NCBI GenBank assembly: GCA_029558715.1
Contig: JAKQEA010000026.1
Coordinates: 1 to 33,360, forward strand
Source: Bacteroidota bacterium
GTDB lineage: Bacteria; Bacteroidota; Bacteroidia; Chitinophagales; Chitinophagaceae
Reading direction: 5' to 3'
Length of the DNA: 33,360 nucleotides
Position numbers and translations under genes: made by a program. Below are positions 31,012-33,360 of this stretch, piece by piece. The notes under the pieces are model-generated. The model did no database searches. It saw only the letters and a list, made by a program, of their open reading frames with translations, and was not told where the DNA came from. Position 1 is the first letter of the stretch. Each line of letters starts with the position of its first letter.

Positions 31012-33360
31012 ATGCAAAGGTTCCTGATTTTTCAATACCTCCTCCTTATTCTCGTGGGTCCGGTCGTTGCCCAGACCGTCGGAAATTCACACCTGCGGCA
31101 ATATACCACAGACAATGGTTTGCCTTCAAACGGGATCAAGGGTTTGCAGTGGGATGAACAAACAGGTTTTTTGTGGATTGCCACCGAAGCCGGTATTGTG
31201 CGGTTCAATGGCGTTGACTTCCGTTCTTACACGAAGGAAAATACTCCTTCCATTTCTTCTGAAAGAATGCTTTTCATGGTTCGTAACATTACCGGCAATA
31301 TTTACATATCGGATATGCCCGGTAATATTTTTTCCATTGAGCAAAACAAACCCGTACTATGGAAAAAAGGAACGGCTTCTGTGAATCCGTATTATGCTAA
31401 CTACTTTTTACTCGCTGTATCGGATACTTTTTTTCAACAACATAACAATATCGTCAACACCCGTTTTTCCGCTGTTACAGATAAGATCATTGCCCTGGGT
31501 GATACTTCCTGCCTGGTTCTAAGTATGGGAATTCTATTTTATCACTCTCTCAGTTTAAAATTTCCGGTCCCCCTTCCTTTTGAGAAAAACAGTTTCAAAT
31601 CAATTTTTAAAATTGAAGGACAGTGCTTTCTTGTCAACAAGAAGAATGAGGCTTTTCTTTTAAATACAACCAACTTTTCAATGTCTCCTGTTCCTGTTAT
31701 TAAAGACAGGGGTAGTTCAGAGATTTTTACTCCTGGCAATAATCCGATATTCTGGGAACCGGGAATGAATGACCCGGTTTTAATTGAGAAAGAAAAGGCC
31801 TGGTTATTTACGTATAAGGATAATAAAATAATTGCCACTTTGGCATTTACGGGAATTCCATCGGATGCACTTATCAGGACAATACAATACAGTAAAAAAA
31901 ATAAAACGCTTTTTATCGGAACGGACTCAAAAGGATTGATAGTTCTTAACCAAACTGCAGTAACCACCAAAAAAAGGACCAGCGCCGACTCAAAGAACCG
32001 GAATTCTTATTATTCACAAATTGAACTTCCGAACGGAAATGTGTTAACCAATGAAGGAGATATTATTGGCGACCAGTCCCCGCTAACAACCCCTTTACCT
32101 GTAAAAGGAAAATTTTCCTATTATGTTTCCGGCACTGGTGACAGTTTGATTTGGTACAGCCAGTTCAATCCCTCTGTTGGCGGTCTTTGCATACACCAGT
32201 ACAATAAAATATCCGGCCAGACAAAGGTATTTGGCAAACTGAGGTCCGACTATGTAGTGGCTGCTTCCGGTTCACAGTATTATTTAGCCAATAGTGTGGG
32301 GGTAGGTATCCTGGAGAATGATACTATCAGGGTTCTTCACAAGTACAGCGGAAAGAATATTGGAAACATCACTTTTGATATCAAAGAAATAGAGCCGGGT
32401 GTACTGGTTATTGCCACCTGCAATGGATTATTCAGGTTTCACACCAGTACTTCACGGCTGGATACTCTTTTCAGTAAGGAAAATATTTGTGTGCGGAGTA
32501 TCTGGAAGTACAAGGACTATGTTTTCTTCGGTACGTATGGATCCGGGTTTTATATCTACAGGAACGGGCAGATAAAATCAATGCCGCTGGACAAGAATAA
32601 GTATTTACTGTATGCACATTGTTTTGTACCCGACGATAATGGTTATTGCTGGATCAGCACCAACCACGGATTATTTAAATCAAGCCTTGCAGAACTTATT
32701 AATGTCTTTGAAAATAAAGCAACCTATACCTATTATCATTATTTCGGAAAAAAAGACGGGATGGAAATGACCGAGCTGAACGGTGGCTGTACTCCCTGTG
32801 CACTGCGTTTAAAAAACAATACGATCTCTTTTCCGTCTATGGATGGTTTACTATGGGTAAAACCGGAAGAGGCTCTTCCGGTGCTGCCGGAAGGAAATAT
32901 TTTTATTGATGAGGTCCTGATTGATGATGAAATAAAAGATCCTGAATCCCTCTCCCAAAAAAGCCTTCCTTTCAAAACGGGTGAAATAATTATACGGCTG
33001 GCTTTTTCTGCCTGGTGTAATAAAGAGAATATTTACCTCGAATACCAGTTGAACGATACGGTTAACTGGAAACCCATCAACTCCGGAACTGAATCAGAAA
33101 TCCGGTTTAATAACCTTCCTTCCGGACGCTACACACTGCGGATAAGAAAACTAAATGGGTTCGGTTTCAGCAATTACACTTATAAAACAATCAATTTCTC
33201 CATCACCACCCCCTGGCATCAGCAATGGTGGTTCTTTGTGCTCAGCTCATTGATTGTACTGGGATTGCTATCCCTGTATTTCCGATTCAGAACAAGACAA
33301 TATGAAATACGGCAGCGGAAATTGGAAAAGCAGGTGGCAGAAAAAACAAGAGAACTGCAA
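31012..33360 (+). CDS. Two-component-propeller sensor kinase, 3' end outside window
   Basis: Hand-translated from ATG 31012; 783 codons are open to the window end. The signal peptide is about residues 1-21 (LLLILVGPVVAQ). The periplasmic sensor has propeller-type blades: LRQYTTDNGLPSNGIKG, then GFLWIATEAGIVRFNG, and later GYCWISTNHGLFKS. A Y_Y_Y-type beta domain lies near residues 665-735 (LEYQLNDTVNWKPI, LPSGRYTLRIRKLNG). A membrane segment at about 739-758 (WWFFVLSSLIVLGLLSLYF) is followed by the start of a coiled coil (KLEKQVAEKTREL), the usual lead into a kinase domain. The kinase itself is not in the window, so its class (HisKA_3 or LytS type) cannot be determined. It is probably the partner of the adjacent response regulator. 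Confidence 0.88.
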   Translation, partial: MQRFLIFQYLLLILVGPVVAQTVGNSHLRQYTTDNGLPSNGIKGLQWDEQTGFLWIATEAGIVRFNGVDFRSYTKENTPSISSERMLFMVRNITGNIYISDMPGNIFSIEQNKPVLWKKGTASVNPYYANYFLLAVSDTFFQQHNNIVNTRFSAVTDKIIALGDTSCLVLSMGILFYHSLSLKFPVPLPFEKNSFKSIFKIEGQCFLVNKKNEAFLLNTTNFSMSPVPVIKDRGSSEIFTPGNNPIFWEPGMNDPVLIEKEKAWLFTYKDNKIIATLAFTGIPSDALIRTIQYSKKNKTLFIGTDSKGLIVLNQTAVTTKKRTSADSKNRNSYYSQIELPNGNVLTNEGDIIGDQSPLTTPLPVKGKFSYYVSGTGDSLIWYSQFNPSVGGLCIHQYNKISGQTKVFGKLRSDYVVAASGSQYYLANSVGVGILENDTIRVLHKYSGKNIGNITFDIKEIEPGVLVIATCNGLFRFHTSTSRLDTLFSKENICVRSIWKYKDYVFFGTYGSGFYIYRNGQIKSMPLDKNKYLLYAHCFVPDDNGYCWISTNHGLFKSSLAELINVFENKATYTYYHYFGKKDGMEMTELNGGCTPCALRLKNNTISFPSMDGLLWVKPEEALPVLPEGNIFIDEVLIDDEIKDPESLSQKSLPFKTGEIIIRLAFSAWCNKENIYLEYQLNDTVNWKPINSGTESEIRFNNLPSGRYTLRIRKLNGFGFSNYTYKTINFSITTPWHQQWWFFVLSSLIVLGLLSLYFRFRTRQYEIRQRKLEKQVAEKTRELQ

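Overview
The window looks like chromosomal DNA of a member of the Bacteroidota, most likely a Chitinophagaceae-type organism. The evidence is three large secreted proteins with type IX secretion (T9SS) type-B / gliding-motility C-terminal domains, a PorP/SprF-family outer-membrane protein, a SprB-type repeat, a two-component-propeller sensor kinase, and several start codons preceded at short distance by boxes matching or nearly matching the Bacteroidota -7 promoter consensus TAnnTTTG. The taxonomic call is an inference from gene content. No rRNA, tRNA, CRISPR array, insertion sequence or prophage gene was recognised, and no stretch longer than about 170 bases lacks a gene.

Bases 1-11,000 hold ordinary metabolic and envelope genes in short operons. 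On the minus strand lie a DJ-1/PfpI-family protein, an F420-reductase-like NAD(P)-binding protein, a bestrophin-type channel and a truncated purT, with a divergent cysteine-free HxlR regulator. Next come an AraC-O6-alkylguanine methyltransferase fusion, an alpha/beta hydrolase, a SnoaL-like protein and an M23 lipoprotein. A PnuC transporter overlaps a nicotinamide-riboside-kinase-like ATPase, giving a two-gene NAD salvage unit. A GT39-type membrane glycosyltransferase, mtgA and a LysE-family exporter follow.

Bases 11,000-19,400 hold a GH3-family acyl-adenylating-type enzyme and a large glycosyltransferase whose C-terminus resembles a degenerate phosphoglycosyl transferase. Then come an inositol-monophosphatase-family enzyme, a four-helix-bundle gene, thiL, an S41 protease lipoprotein and an omega-amidase. 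The four-helix-bundle gene sits between 25-bp imperfect inverted repeats and fits exactly between its neighbours, like an inserted cassette. The omega-amidase carries an in-frame insertion of a GC-rich palindromic repeat.

Bases 19,400-33,360 form a surface-protein island. A minus-strand operon encodes a 1125-residue T9SS cargo (Ycf48/BNR-type repeats, SprB repeat, CHU_C) and its likely PorP/SprF partner. Divergently transcribed are two tandem paralogues with an IgGFc-binding-type N-domain, PKD repeats (five versus two) and CHU_C, followed by a NarL-type response regulator and a propeller sensor kinase that runs off the window. The same palindrome, TAGAAT-N2-ATTCTA, lies at both ends of the paralogue block: in the divergent promoter region and directly upstream of the response regulator. 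This suggests a self-regulated circuit controlling surface protein export, and it is the most promising candidate system in the window.
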